Source: Thunnus maccoyii
Lineage: Eukaryota; Chordata; Actinopteri; Scombriformes; Scombridae
DNA: 64,000 nucleotides
Direction: 5' to 3'
Assembly: GCF_910596095.1 (NCBI RefSeq)
Contig: NC_056543.1
Coordinates: forward strand, 26,608,542-26,672,541
Part shown: positions 1 through 14,444 of the stretch, piece by piece
Layout of the letters: each line of letters begins with the position of its first letter
Position numbering within the stretch: the stretch's first letter is position 1
Notes under the pieces: generated by a model
The model's input: only the letters and a program-made list of their open reading frames with translations
Told to the model about the DNA's origin: nothing
Database searches by the model: none
Made by a program: the position numbers and the translations under genes

Positions 1-2508
1 ACATAAACATTTATGTACATGTAACTCCACTACTTTGTCACCCAGGGAAGGCCTCAGTAAAGACTGGTGGAAGTTGGAGGTTAATGTTGTGTTTCAGGGC
101 TTTGTGAACAGTCCAATGTACAACATTAGAGTTCAAACTGTCCAGCAGTAAATTTGGATGAAAAAAATGGTCAAAACAAAAGATTTTTATTAAACATAAA
201 TTTTCTTCTTGACCTTGGAAATAGTAAAAGGTAGTGGCTATTGGTACGGATTCCTCCGTGTCAATAGTCTGTTTATTGTTAGTACAGAATTATTACGCAT
301 GCACATTGGTATTGATTGCACAAGATCACCTGATCAAATCCATGCTTCCCATGGTGCGGGATTAAAATGGTTAGGTTTAGGCACAAAAACCACTTGTTAA
401 GGGTTAGGGAAAGATCATGGTTTGGATAAACAGTAAAATGTGGTAAAATTGTCCCATTCAACAGCACTAAAATGCCTGACGTGACGGTAAAAATGTTCAG
501 TTTTGGTCTACAAGAGGTCCAGCAATAAATTCCAGAAACCCAGTCCATAACAATAGAACAAACAAACGGCACGAAAAACCAGTCCAGACCAACAGCCTGT
601 GAACTACTGGCATGGAATCCCATTCCGTGTCAATAGTCAGTAAATTATTGCACTGGTTCTGAAGCTGTAGCCGGTGCCATAATAATAAGAATTTTTTGTT
701 GCCTTACGTTTAAGCGTACGTGTTAGGAATCATGTTGGAGTTAATGATGCAGCAGCAGAATAAGGAAAAGAAAATCCAGGTCAAGCGATGAATTCATTAA
801 TATTAAAGGGGCCCTGTGGAGTTTTCTTGTAAACAAACAAAAGTTATGGTTATACTGAGTATTGCTCACCAGAAATGAATTCTGTGTAATAAATGTGTTG
901 AATAAATTTCCCTCCTCATAAAACATTTGCAAAGCTGATTTTTAAAGTATATAAAATCCTGAATAGTTTACATCTTCTTCCCTGCCTTTGCTGGCGTATT
1001 TCTGAATTTCTTGATGCATTACGACCACCGATCACTGGAATACTTTGACACTACTGGCAGGACTGTGTACCGCGTTATCCTCGTGCATGTGCATGAGACA
1101 AACAAAACTAGGCCCAGTAATAAAAAACTGCTCCATAGTGCTACTAGAGGTCAGAAACTCCACAGGACACCTTTAACTAACTGAAAATTGGATCTAACAA
1201 CTAAAGTTTAAACATACAGAAAGACAAAAGCAGCACATTCTAGCTTGCATTAGGCAAACAATAGTAGACTTGAAACAGTTTAATTGATTAGTTAATCCAC
1301 AGAAAATTATGTGTCTATGTAATTGCCAAACATTACCTAGTTCCAGCTTTTCTTTGCCTTATATGATAATAAACTGAATTTCTTTCACATGGGTGTTATT
1401 TTTATATTTGGTAACCACATTTAATGCGAACATTTCTTTGTTTGAGACAGAAGAGAAACATAGCTCTTAAAAAAGAAAAACCCAACACACAAAATCATGT
1501 TACTTTCCACTATTTATACCAAACTCCTGACATGACTTCTGTCAAGTATCCAAGAATTCGTTTGCACTGACCACATTTATAACACAGGCACTCAGCTAAC
1601 TGTGGCTAAACGTTGGAACCTTTTGCCGCAGAGACATTTAGTTTTCCACAGAGCTCAATAGGGATGAGACACAAGCATTAAGAGTACAGAAGCTCATATT
1701 TGAGGCTGGGTATTATTAATAGTGATATCTGATGTGAATGTGGGATAAATGCCTGGCCATACAGTCAGTGTAAGAACATTTATTTTGGACAACTCCACAT
1801 AGCTTTAAACCATCAGTTGAATGCTGGCCTGACATTTTTAGCAACTGGTTTGATATTTACAGACTAACAGAATAACAGACATACAGAATTATAATAGCAT
1901 AAAACCCAGACCAAACAGTGTATGTGACATAAAAGCTGCTGTGTGATATCTGGGCATGTCTAGATTACATAACTCTGTCAGCTGAACGCTATCAAACAAT
2001 CAAGCACAGACCAGCACACACAAACACAGAGCAGAAGTTTCCACAAGTGACGGAGTGATACAAAGTGATAAGAGTGTTTTAATGCCGTTTACCTTCGGTC
2101 TGCTGCTGTTCAGCCACAACACAGCACAGAGTGGATTATTTCACTCACCCTGCAGACACAGCGAGAGAAAATGTATTATTGTACATGATCACATTTCCTT
2201 TGGACGGATGGAGAAGCAGAGGCACGGCCTTCTTTCCTGCTAACAGCGCTATGTGAAAACCACACTAGCCCTCTGACGTTGGGTTTATAAAAGGCTGATG
2301 TTTAACTATTTAGTGATTGTTTTGGTAGCCATAGTTTTTTGAAAACATGTAATTTTGGGGAATACCATGTTTGCTGTTTCACCTATAGAGTCAAATGAGA
2401 ATGTAAGTTCCATCTTTATGGTCTAGCACAGAGACTGCATACAGCAGGGGGAAACTGGTAGCTCCATCAAAAGGCAAAAAAATACACCCATGACAACCTA
2501 AACTACAG

Positions 2509-2510
<2 letters not shown>

Positions 2511-2544
<34 letters not shown>
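2511..2544. repeat. (AC)n microsatellite
   Basis: Uninterrupted AC dinucleotide run. The apparent minus-strand frame across it is a low-complexity artefact. Confidence 0.9.
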
Positions 2545-2548
<4 letters not shown>

Positions 2549-3969
2549 CAGCTGTACACACACCAAATGTACTATCAGCAGGTGGCACTAGCGTGTGTGT
2601 TTCTATCATGCTGAGCAGTCTGGATGTGTGTGACCTATAAATAACTGACAGGCTACAACATTTAAATTCACTGCTATAGTCTCTCTCCCAGTGTGTCTCT
2701 ATCTCTCTCGACCCACTGCTTACCTTTACAGCCTCTGTGTCTATACATCTGTCACTCTCTTCACCTGTATTTGCTGATTCAGCTGAAATCACTGACATTT
2801 CACAGAATTGCCAGACCTCATTATGTCAAAACCTCGTCCAGACAGATTCAATTATGCTCTAATCACTTATGACCTTTTTTTTTTTTCGCAATTCATGCAG
2901 TGAAGTAAGTGTGTGTGGAGGGTAAATATGAGTGTATCTGGGTGAGTGTTTCAGGAGTTGCGTCGCTCTTGATTTAATCTGTCACATGGATACATATGTG
3001 TGTCTGTTGGCCTTGTACAAGCTAACCGTTGCATACAAATACACAAAAAAATGTCATCACATCACATGCACAGTTACACTGTTCCAGATACACACACACC
3101 CCAATCCCTGCTTGCATAAGATCATTAGCAGGACTCATATGATCAGTAGCTGATGGCTGAAACAACAAGAACACTGTTGTTGGGACAAACACACACAAAG
3201 TATCTGCGCTCTACCAGCGCACTGCTCGTGCTGAAGAAGATTAACTCTTTGATCTCCCCAGTCATGTAAACCAGACCATCTACGTAAACCAGCAACCATC
3301 CAGTGATGAACCGACATCCTGAACCTGGACAGATGACTGCATTCCTGTTTTAGAAGATGATGCTAGCATTATTTAACGGTTTGTTATTTTCAGCGTATCG
3401 CAGAAAATGACCAAATTTTAACAATGAATTTATCCCACTGATGTGTGCGGCTTAATCCAGATGCAGAAAATATTTAAGAACAAATGTGTGCTTGCTTGCC
3501 TGCCTGCCTGCAGGGTTTTGCTAAGTAATGAAAAGGTCATACAGGTACATGGATTAAAAGAATTCTGCCCTACAGTAACTACGCGTGTGCACAGTTATGC
3601 ACACTTCCACTGAAAAACAGGGGATGGCTGTTGAAGGGTTCACTGGAAGCAACTGTAAAAACAGTATTTGGGTAAAACACAACAAATTCAATGATAGTGA
3701 CTACAAATCAGAGAAAAAGATGAGATACCATTAAAAAGAGTGAGACAAAAGGTATTGCAAAAAAAAGAATTAGTACAGTAACAAGAAAACTAGATTCACA
3801 AATTATAGCCTAAAGCCCAAAAGGGAGTAAAAAGACAGTTATATTGTTAGACAAAGAGCAAATTGACTGTTGTCCAATGTGTTGTAACAACACAAGGGGC
3901 ATATAAAGTCAATGGTAAAACATGAGTAGACGTGAATTTGCCTGGGGCGGCGTGAACTGACGTAAAGGA

Positions 3970-4064
3970 AAAGTAGAGCCCCGGGATAGGCGCTCAACTT
4001 GTTTCAAATTGAGCAGAAAACGCGCAATACGTGTAAATTTACGCGTATCCCGGGGCTCTGCTTC
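3970..4064. repeat. GC-rich imperfect palindrome, probable MITE core
   Basis: Arms built on AGAGCCCCGGGATA (left, about 3974-3989) and its complement TATCCCGGGGCTCT (right, about 4046-4059) enclose about 55 bases with further CpG-rich short repeats. The surrounding 60 bases on the left are also CpG-rich, against an AT-rich background. The shape fits a small non-autonomous DNA transposon, but I could not fix target-site duplications. Confidence 0.5.
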
Positions 4065-5097
4065 ATAACCGTCCAGAGAGACAAGATGGGAAAGGAGAGA
4101 GACTGAAGGGACACAACAGAAATAAGCAGAGTTTCCGCTGAGTTCTGAGTTCAGTTTGAAGCTGACCAGAACGACACAAATATGGTTGTGACATAAAACT
4201 TGACATTTCCATCACAGTCCAGGAATTTCAAACTGATGTGTCATTTAAAAGTTTAGTTCCTCATCCCGCTGTGTTGCAACAGATTACTTCACAGGAAAGT
4301 ATTAGGAGGAATTAGCTAATAACACTGCTTCAAAACAGCTCATGGTCATGGCCATCTGCTCGCTGTAAATAACTATTAAGAGCTTGGTGTCTCTTGCTTA
4401 ATGTCTTTGATTGTGGATTAATCACAGTACTGTAAATATCATTCTTTCGCCGTTAGTCTCTCTTCATGAATATCATTCATTCAGATTTTTAAGCAAATAT
4501 CTTTCTGGGTTTTCTGTGGTTCCCTTTTGTAAACATATTAAAGGTTTAGCAGTAAAATCTCAGATAATATGTAGGAAATGTCAGCTGGAAGCAAATACTG
4601 ACCCATTGTTGATCAACTAATCATTTCAACTCTGAACATATTATTATATTATATGAATTATATATTATACTAGGCTAGAGTATACTAAGCTCTGAATCCT
4701 ATTTATCCAAATTAAGCCTAAATCATCAATATGATGTTCTTAAAAGTTCTAATTCCAGCAGAATATAATCAGCACATGCACAGAGGCAGTTTTCCTATTC
4801 TTGTTTGTGCCTGTGGTTGGGAAAAAAAGTCATTTTATTCCACTCTGACAGTATCATATATTCTATTATCAGCATGTTTAAACTGAAGCTAAATTGTGTT
4901 TACACTGAGTGAAATAGTCATAGTTTTTATGGCTGCAGCATTCAATCAAATGGCAATCTTTTCAATGTCACGTGTATCATTTTACACACAGTGTAACATA
5001 TTTGGTGTCTATGGAAACTGTGGGATCTCTATTTGAATTTAAAAGAAAGGTCTTTGGGTTTGAACAATGTTTGCTGCAGAATAAGTTGAGGTTTCAT

Positions 5098-5553
5098 GAG
5101 TCGTTTTCACATATGAACTCCAGACAATGTCTGGAGAATCAGGTCCGGACATTTTCCAGAGTTGCTCTTTCACACCTGGGTAGAGTGTGCAGGAGGCAGG
5201 ACATGATGCAAAAAGTAAGCTGCGGTTGTAATTCAGAATTTTTAAGCTTTTCACCAGAAATAAAATAGCTTTTATTTTACAAGAAATCACAGGAAGTCCT
5301 CTCTCCCATTAGTACTAGCTTCACACACCATCAACGCGCCCACTCGCTCGCTGTGAATTCTCTGGAAAATGAGCTGCTCTATTCACACATGGGCTCAAGT
5401 GGACATTCCATGGACTTTGTACTAGGGAGTTGGCAAGGTAAAGTCTGTTTAATGTCCAGTCCAACTGATTGGGACATTTGTGTTTACACATGCAGCTCCT
5501 TCGGGTAATATCCAGAAAATTTCAGGGTTGTAGTGCACGTGTGAAAGGGGCTC
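5098..5553. mobile_element. Non-autonomous DNA transposon (MITE)
   Basis: The left end begins GAGTCGTTTTCACATATGAA and the right end is its imperfect complement, ending CACGTGTGAAAGGGGCTC. The interior has short palindromes such as TCCAGACAATGTCTGGA. No coding capacity. The class is not clear from the ends. Confidence 0.5.
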
Positions 5554-7226
5554 TATTGTCCATAAATCACAGAATAAATGTTGAGAAACTAAAGCTGACA
5601 AAAATGAGAAATCTTATACTGTATCTTTAGTTTCAAATGGTGACCTCCAAGTAAATACTGCTGCTTACCTTATCTTGCATCATGTAAATCTGAGTGAACC
5701 TAAATACAGCAAATATAAGTTTAGAGTCAGCCATGTTTTGATAACACAGGCTAAACTTGGGACGGGATTCAAGTCAGCTGGAGCACTTCAAGTTTTGATT
5801 TTGTCATCTGATACTGATGAATCTTTTTATTTCTGAGATAGTTGTCGTCATGGTTGGAAATAACATTACTAAAATCTTATTGGGCTTTCTTCACTACCTT
5901 TACTTTTGAGTCTGTTATCTTCTTTTGGTGAATTCTAATATGTTGGTAACGTATTTTTGAGGCTCTGTAATGCCGAGGCTCTCCTTCCCGGCAGAATGAT
6001 GACTCCTGTGTTACCCAACAGGCCGCATTACAGGGTATTATGAAACAACATGGCCTGCCAAAATGAGACTGTAACAATCTCTGACTGAAAAAAATAGCTT
6101 TACCTCTCCATGATTTCACTCATAATGAGACCTTGGAAATGTAATTTAAGAGGGCTACAAAGTTAATAGAGTATATAATGTCATGATGCTAGTTTCCATA
6201 ATAAATCAGAATAATTGGCAAACTGGGAAACATTTAATTGACAAAGGCCACTTCAAAACAATAAAGACATTGTTACAACATTTGTAATGCATTGGTCAAT
6301 CATTTTGATTCTTCATAACATCAAGAAAAATAATCCTGATTGCAGCACAAACACAGATCACTTAGTTTCCATCCCGGCTCCACCTGGGTCACATTTTATT
6401 TCATGGTTTATTTTGATAGTTTGGTGCTGCTATGCAACATCTTACCATGTGACTGTAATGTGTCAGTAAGAAGTCGACTAAGTGTCAGACGGTGTATATA
6501 TAGCAAAGCCGCAACAATTGATTAATTAATCAAGTAGTCGAGCTACAGGAAAATGCCAACTATTTCGATAATTGATTAATCGTTTCAGTTATTATGAAAT
6601 CTTTGATGGTTCCAGTGTCTCAAATGTGAAAATGTTTTAGACATGATGATGATTAATTAAGACGGATGAAGTGGAAGATATTGATTACGAAAATAAGGTT
6701 TGAGGGTAAAAACAGCAGTGATTCAGCTCAGGAAAAGGAAGCAGACACTTCAAAAGTCTGCAGCATGTTCCAACCAAAACCAAGGTTGCCTTTTAAAAAT
6801 TCAGACCACAACAGACACGACTTGCAACAAATTTAACCACAGAGTAATAAGGAAAGTAATATGCCTATATGAAAGCAAAACTGTGCAAGACTAAGACTGT
6901 GCAAAGAAAAATTCAAGTGGTTCTGCTGGCCTACAGTTCATTTACACAATTTATCACTTTTATCACTATTCAACACTGAAGTAAAAACATAGAGATTATG
7001 TGTCCAACTCCAAAGCTATTTGGGAAACTGAGGAATCCTTTTAAATTTTATGTTATTGTAAAAAAGAAGCAATAAATGCATTTTTAAAATATTAATACTG
7101 AAGCTATACCAGCCACTGCACGTGTTAACTTGTCACGTTCTGTAGTCTGGTGCTCATACTGGGACTGTTCATTGAACACCACATAACTGGGAAATATGAG
7201 TTCATTTGAGCCTAGAGGATATGGAC

Positions 7227-7228
<2 letters not shown>

Positions 7229-7269
<41 letters not shown>
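7229..7269. repeat. (GT)n microsatellite
   Basis: Uninterrupted GT run ending in a short GC step and a second short GT run. Confidence 0.9.
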
Positions 7270-7272
<3 letters not shown>

Positions 7273-7844
7273 AGAGTGTGTGTGTGATATTAGCAACTGA
7301 GAAGTTTAAAGCGCAGGGGTGGTAGACTCCCCCCGACACACACACACCTATTTAGGACAGCTTGTCTCTTGACAGCAGACAGTTTAGTCTACCAGCAACT
7401 GAAGGCCACAGACATACAGAGACAGGTCGACATTTTAAATCTGGTGCCACTTAACTCCTCAATGCATCCCTGATACTGTAAAGATGATGTTACTGAAGCA
7501 AGCTTTACAAAATGTCCTCTTGCTGCCAGTATTTAACAGGTCCAGTGGGAATCAAGCCTTCAATCCTGCCAGTGTCAACGCCCTGCAGCTGAAATACAAA
7601 GAGAATGAATCTCTAACTTATGAATATTATACAGGTCTGCCTAGTAACCAGCTAACACACATATAACAACCCACCCTGCCTAGACTAGGCCAGCCGTCAG
7701 GTCACATTACTCCGTACATTCTCCTACATTGCCTACTGAACTGACACACACACATTGCCTGAGGTTAAATGTGCAGCCTGTGTTTTTTTTTTTTTTTTTT
7801 GTAATTCAAATAGGGCACATACTGCCAGGACTGGAGGGCAGAAA

Positions 7845-7880
7845 AATAGAATAGAATAGAATAGAATAGAATAGAATAGA
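7845..7880. repeat. (ATAGA)n pentanucleotide microsatellite
   Basis: About seven tandem copies of the five-base unit. Confidence 0.85.
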
Positions 7881-8479
7881 AGCTGCTCTGTTGGCAGTTC
7901 CTTCAATAATCAGAAAATGTCACTTAAGTAAGCATGAATGAGAAATGAGACCTGCTCCACACTGAGCTAGATTTAGATACATGACATTTTGATTTGTAAC
8001 TGCTGGATATAAAACATCTCCAAAACATCAGCTTTTCAGGAAGTAAGTGGGCGTTCACACTGCAGGCAACTTGGTTGATGGCTGATGTTATGACATATCC
8101 TCTACATCTGGCATGACTGACCACTGGAACTTCTGCTGCCACACTAAATCTGTGCACAATGTTTCCTCAGTTAGGGCTATAGTACATATTATTTTTTTCC
8201 TTTCTCCATAGGTCAACAAGGAAGCAGTAAATAAATTCAGATTCAAATAAATACATAGCAAAAAAACAAACTAGCAATATGGCCGAGTCAATGGCATCGT
8301 CAGTGTGCACGTACACACAGAATTATGGTGACTGGCTGTTGATGGTGAAATGCTTGTTGAGTCTTGCAATAAGAAATAAACTGCCTGTGAGCCCACGCAC
8401 AACCCCTCAAAACCAAGACTGGTGTTAAGAGGCCTCTTCATGATTGTTATTCAGACACAACTGCAAGCATAAATGGTGG

Positions 8480-8504
8480 CACACACACACACACACACAC
8501 ACAC
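8480..8504. repeat. (AC)n microsatellite
   Basis: Short AC run, with another short one about 85 bases downstream (8585-8602). Confidence 0.85.
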
Positions 8505-9159
8505 AGGTTTACAGTTGCTGCAGTGGAGTCGGTCGCACTGCAGAACTGTCAGGAAGAATCACAGCACTCTGCTTTTCTGCTTTGACACACACACACACAC
8601 ATAGATTGAGCACTGTCTCATACACTCAACACAAGGTCACTAAGCTACTACTGGGTTAAACTACTGCTGAAGAGCAGAAGAGCAAAAAAAGAGTTAGACT
8701 GGCAAGGCTGAATGCATCTTGATGTGTATCCTATATCCACTGCACACATTGGCGCAAAAGGCACAGAAAGACCCAACAGTTTGCTCTTGGATGATCATAT
8801 CATATTCAGAATCATTCAAATAAGCCTTAGTCTACATCACTGTGTAATTAGATTCAGAAAAAACACTCTTCCACACCTGACAAAAACATAAAATCTGGCC
8901 ATATTTAGTATCTATTCTTTGTTAACCACCAGTTAAGTGAGCTAGCTGAAGGGCCAAGTTTAACCTAGCCGCCTTGGACTGTCTGTGTTAGCTTGTTAGC
9001 TAGCCAGCTAAGATTCAAATCTGAACTGTTAAGTGCCACTAAGTTCTGGTAACAAGAAGATTTCGACTGTTAAAGTGAATAGGAAAATTTTCTCAAAGTT
9101 GAATATTTTCCACTAAAAGCTTGACTCTGAGTTGTAACTTTCACTTAATATAGAATATA

Positions 9160-9495
9160 GAGCTGCAATGATTAATCGATTAGTTGCTAACTATTAAATT
9201 AATTGCCAACTATTTTGATAATCTATTAATCATTTTGAATCATTTTTTAGAAAAGAAATTTTTCAAAATTCTGAATACAGCTTCTCAAATGTGAATATAT
9301 TCTAGTTTCTTGCGTCTTCTGTGATGGTAAACTAAATATCTTTAGGTTGTGAACTATTGTAGACAAAACAAGATATTTGAGGATGCCACCTTGGGCTTTG
9401 GGATACAGGGTTTTCGCCATTTTTTTTTACATTTTATAGATCAAATGACTTGACTTTATTATCGATTAATCAAATAAACATTAGTTGCAGCCATA
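9160..9495. repeat. Dispersed fish repeat, 'attaatcgattag' family, copy 1
   Basis: Starts with GCTGCAATGATTAATCGATT and ends GTTGCAGCC. The same order of blocks recurs at 21720-22065: a 'gactattttgataat'-like block, 'caaatgtgaa', 'gacaaaacaagat', 'cattttatagacc', then a final 'ttgcagcc'. Shorter scraps lie near 6508 and 17600-17725. It is non-coding and unclassified; I know this family by sight from fish genomic sequence. Confidence 0.65.
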
Positions 9496-9522
9496 ATATG
9501 GAACATCTTGGTGATGATGAAG

Positions 9523-9760
9523 GAATAGATTGACATTTTGTGATATACACCTTGTCTTGTATAGAGTTAGATGAGAAGATTGATACCACTCTCAAGTCTA
9601 TAAGGTACTGTAAGAAGCAACAGCCAGCACCCAGTTAGTTTAGCTTAGCTTAGCTTAGTGTAAAGACTGGAAACAGGCAGAAATGGCTGACCTCATTCTG
9701 TCCAAAGGTAACAAAATCTGCCAACCAGCACTATTTTCACAGAAAGGAGTTACAAATCAG
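9523..9760. repeat. Dispersed fish repeat, 'tagcttagc' family
   Basis: Contains the block order typical of a common percomorph repeat: 'gagttagatgagaag', 'gataccactctca', tandem 'ttagcttagc', 'taaagactggaaacag', then 'ctgtccaaaggtaacaaaat'. Non-coding. The class is uncertain. Confidence 0.55.
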
Positions 9761-12700
9761 ATCAATACTTCCCTTATTCTGGGAAAACAAAAATCCCATC
9801 TTATATCTGCATGAAGGTAGTTGATAGAAACATGATTCACATTTTATTCTGCAGAAATGTGAAAAATTCACTTAAAATTGGCCCAAAAAGTTTGGACACA
9901 ATACAACTGACGATAACTGATACTAAATAATACATTTTTCTCAATCATACTAGCCAAAAAATAATCAGTATAATATGGTAGTGTTAGTATTTTGCTCCAT
10001 CAATCGGGCCCTCTGAGTATCTATACTTTGTTTAAACTCCCACTACACTGCTGACATTTAACACCCCCATCAAAAAACCTCCAAAAACAGACCAATTTTA
10101 GCTCCCAGTACATGACAGTGGTTTGAGAGTAAAATTTTCCTTCAAGGCACACGCAGTGACACCCAAACCAAATGTCTCGCATTATGAAAAAAGCAAAACT
10201 TTCCACTTCAGTCTGTCCACGATTGAATTGGTTCCTGCCAGAAACAACATCTGTGGTAGGTACGAGAACCTTTCAACATGAAAAAGAAACAGGAAAAGAG
10301 TGAACCAATAATGACGGAAAATGCATTTAGTGTGTTTTGTGGGTGTATGTGTGTATTTTATTTACTATTTATGTGTGGTGTTGTACACCCTATGTCTACT
10401 TTTTGGCCCTTTGGAGGGAACACATATACTGCAGTTTTCAGTAAGTAACTTTCTAAGCTCTGCAAATAGCACAAGATGAGAAGAAATAGACGAGTAATTA
10501 CTCTTCACTACTGAAAAACCTGCTCAGACACACATATCCACACTTATATAGAGTTATGGAGATAATCATAGAGCAGAATGAGTGACTGAATCTGACTCAG
10601 CAAAAAAACATCAGACCAGCTCCAGTTCTAACAAGTCCTCAGTGAAGACGGTCCCAGGCCCAGCTCACCCTAAGGACTTTCGACCTACCCTAACACTTGA
10701 ACTTTAGAAGAGATTACCAACCTGTTGCAGCATGAATTTGGATTTATCCATATATCAGAGTCAATGCATACCTCACCAGACGTGCCAATATATCTGCTGA
10801 TGGGCCAGCTATTGAAAGTATATCACAGCTTGCTTAACACAGGATTACAGTACATCCCATTAGGCAAATGCTTTTTGACTTCAATTTGTTTCCCTACATA
10901 CAGGTATATACACTGGGAGCATTTACAGATCAGTGTCTGGTGCACAAACACATGACATGTGGATAGGAGGAGCTGTGGACTGCGCCACCAACATTAAGAT
11001 TAATGGCCAACCAACTATGTACAGTTACAGTCACCTAGTCTGGTTTCAGACCTCCGAATTGCGGCTCACATCTCTGATTTTGGAGCTGAGGAAAGGGGAC
11101 ATTATTTTCCTGTTCTACATCCAGAAAAATGCCACAATTGTGGATGAAATTAACAGAGCTATATAGGTTATCGACTTATAGAAATAACTTGGCATTTGTC
11201 TTCAATGGATATGACAAACATCAGCTGCTCCTAGCAAACACGATTGGCTGTGTTGGCTGAACATGATCTTGACAGGACGGATACATCAGTCACTACTGAT
11301 TAGTTGGGGCAAAACAATCCCCACAGCTTTAGTTTGAATCATAAAGTAAAAAAGAAATAGACATTCAAATTCTGATCATTACACAAATTATAATTCTTGC
11401 ATACAACTTCCAATATCCATCAGTTGAACTGTCAAAGAGACAGCAAAACCCAGAGAAAAATATTACTACATAAGCATGGTCCTTGTCCTTCCCCAGGCTT
11501 TTGAGTTATTTTAGCACCTCCTCGTGGTGGTTTTGTTACAACAGGAAATAACCCGTTTATAAAGAAAGTAGTTCTCATGTGACCTGAAAGCAGCTATTTC
11601 TCCTCAAGCAGACATGCATCTTATTTTTTAAGCTTGTGAAAGCATCATCTGAAAGTTTCTGTGTTATTTAACCTCATATTGTAATTGTATTTGGTGATAT
11701 TTGCGAGGAGGATGCTTTTGTGAACTTTGTAAGATATATGCTGTAATTGCTGAGATGTAAGACGTGCTTGCCATTTCTGACATTTTGGCTTATTTAAAAT
11801 TCATGTAGTATGTAGCAGTAAGCCATAGCTACCTTGTCATTGCACCAGCTCTAACACTATTTAAATTGCTTATGTATTTTGTTGTGTTCTTCTGCAGTTT
11901 CACTTTTGATTCATGATTCAAAAGGCAAAACTAAGATGATCCCTGACTCTTAGAAATATCTGGATATAGAGTCACATCATAAACCCTATCCGATTGGCCA
12001 GTTTACCACAGGAAGAAACACACACTAAGCTGCCAAAAAGGGAGGAAATGTTAAATACATCTGTTTTTAACGGAGTCGGAGAGTTTTGGGCAGATTTGTT
12101 CCTTGCTGAAAGACACCTACACAGTAATTTCTGAGGTAGGCGAGCATATTCCTCCTTCACTTTCCATCTCCACATTTTTCCAAACCAGTTAGAGGATTTG
12201 AGTTGGCAACTTCCCATTCAAGAGTCAACCACATTGAACTCTTACGTAGATACTGTGTAGTGAATATTCCAAAATAAAAAAGTTTATTTTGCACAGTAAT
12301 TCTCAGTGGGCTCTAGTTCAGATACTGCCATGAGTGGTGTGAGTTTGAACTCTGACCTATGTCACAGCTGATCCTGTCGTGCAGCTTGGCGGTACACAAG
12401 AGCCTCACAGTATTAATCTTCATCTTCACTGTTTTGATTCCCACTGAGACAAAGTCGGCAGACAAAAAGAAGGCTCACATACTTTCCAGCTCCACTAGAG
12501 AGCCGTCTGGACGTGGGAGGTAGCTGTGGTTTGGTATGGACCCGGGTCACGTGTGAGTGCGTGTGTTTTCACAGAAAAACAGTAGCTGTTCCAGGCGCGC
12601 TCCAAGTCATTATATTAACACACATGTCAAGCTACACACACACACTCAGGTTAAATGCCTGTACTTTTCTCACTTAGTGTGAGCAATGGAAAGCAGACAG

Positions 12701-13410
12701 GCTTACAGTTTTTTCAAGTCAATCGACTCACACACACTATAATAACATCATCTCCATCACATATTGCTGACACACAACAGAGGCTGTGTAGCAGAGCTTA
12801 AGGTATAATTACTGTGACTTGTTTTACTGCTTTGTACTACAATGTGAAGCTAACATGCTAACAGCTAACTTACCCCTTTCCATTTGTAATTGTGCTACTA
12901 GTGGATTATATGTTTAGCTGTGTCCACAGGCCTTTTTCAATCCGTGTCCATGTGTGTACTTGTGAAACGCCATCAGTCACGGCTCAAGTAGCCACTTCAG
13001 AATCTCCATTTAGGTAAGTGTGGTCCAAATGACTTGCTCTGCTTGTTTTACCAAGGATACTTGTGTGAACTTGGGGTGTAGCATAATGCATTTAGCATCA
13101 ATCAGTGGTGATGATGGAGAATTTCAGCCAGGCTCATAACTCTTAGAATTTTTGTGCAACAACTGTTATTGTGTCACTTAAAGTTTTTCAGGCGAAAAAC
13201 GTAACCAGTTAGATTTCAAATATGTGCTCAGTGTTTGTATATGTATGTATATGTATATGTAAATTTAGTATAGCACTCCTATAACACTGATGTGTAAAAT
13301 TGGTGGAGTAACCCCTTTAACATCAGCATCGTCAATATGAGCATCATGGCTGTAGACTCTCAAGCTTTTAATGGAGTGTCTGAATTCTGTGTGTAAATTT
13401 ATCCACTATA
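9761..13410. other. No gene seen
   Basis: Short open frames only, none with a recognisable domain. Splice-bounded exons of a minus-strand gene were looked for by eye and not found. Short AC runs lie near 12640. Confidence 0.45.
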
Positions 13411-13819
13411 TACAGTTGTATGCAAAGGTTTGGGCACCCCTTGTCAAACAACATATTTTGGTGAATTTTTTAATTGAAAATATGTAAACACAGCCTCTCA
13501 AGGATATAGAAAAAATATTTTCAGCAAACATTAATGCACAGTTACTGTTATGTCATAAAGTGAACAGCAATAAAAAAATAAATAAAAACATTGTTGTGGC
13601 ATGTGCAAAAGTTTGGGCACCCTAAGAGTTCCAAAGTATCAGATTCTTTCTACAAGATCTCAGAACTTAATCAGCTCATTAGGCCTGAGGTATGTCAACA
13701 ATTGTCATTAGGAAATGTCAGCTGGTGCCAATTTCAAAGCTTTACAAATTGTCTGACTCTTAAAACCTTGTGTGGACACTCGGCAACCTTCCTCTAAGCA
13801 GCTGTGTAAGACTCTGAAA

Positions 13820-14443
<624 letters not shown>

Positions 14444-14444
14444 A

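Larger units (their letters stand above)
1..5097. other. No gene seen; probable intron or intergenic DNA
   Basis: No open frame here looks like a protein domain, and none has flanking splice sites that join it to another frame. The stretch is AT-rich. It holds an (AC)n tract at 2511-2544 and a GC-rich palindrome at 3970-4064, listed separately. If the minus-strand 5' exon at 26.3 kb is real, this would be part of that gene's first intron. Confidence 0.5.
5554..9159. other. No gene seen; microsatellites and repeat scraps
   Basis: No supported exon. There are (GT)n at 7229-7269, a poly-T at about 7780-7800, an (ATAGA)n tract at 7845-7880 and (AC)n at 8480-8504. A fragment at about 6508-6590 carries the 'attgattaat' type sequence of the dispersed repeat seen in full at 9160-9495. 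Confidence 0.5.
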
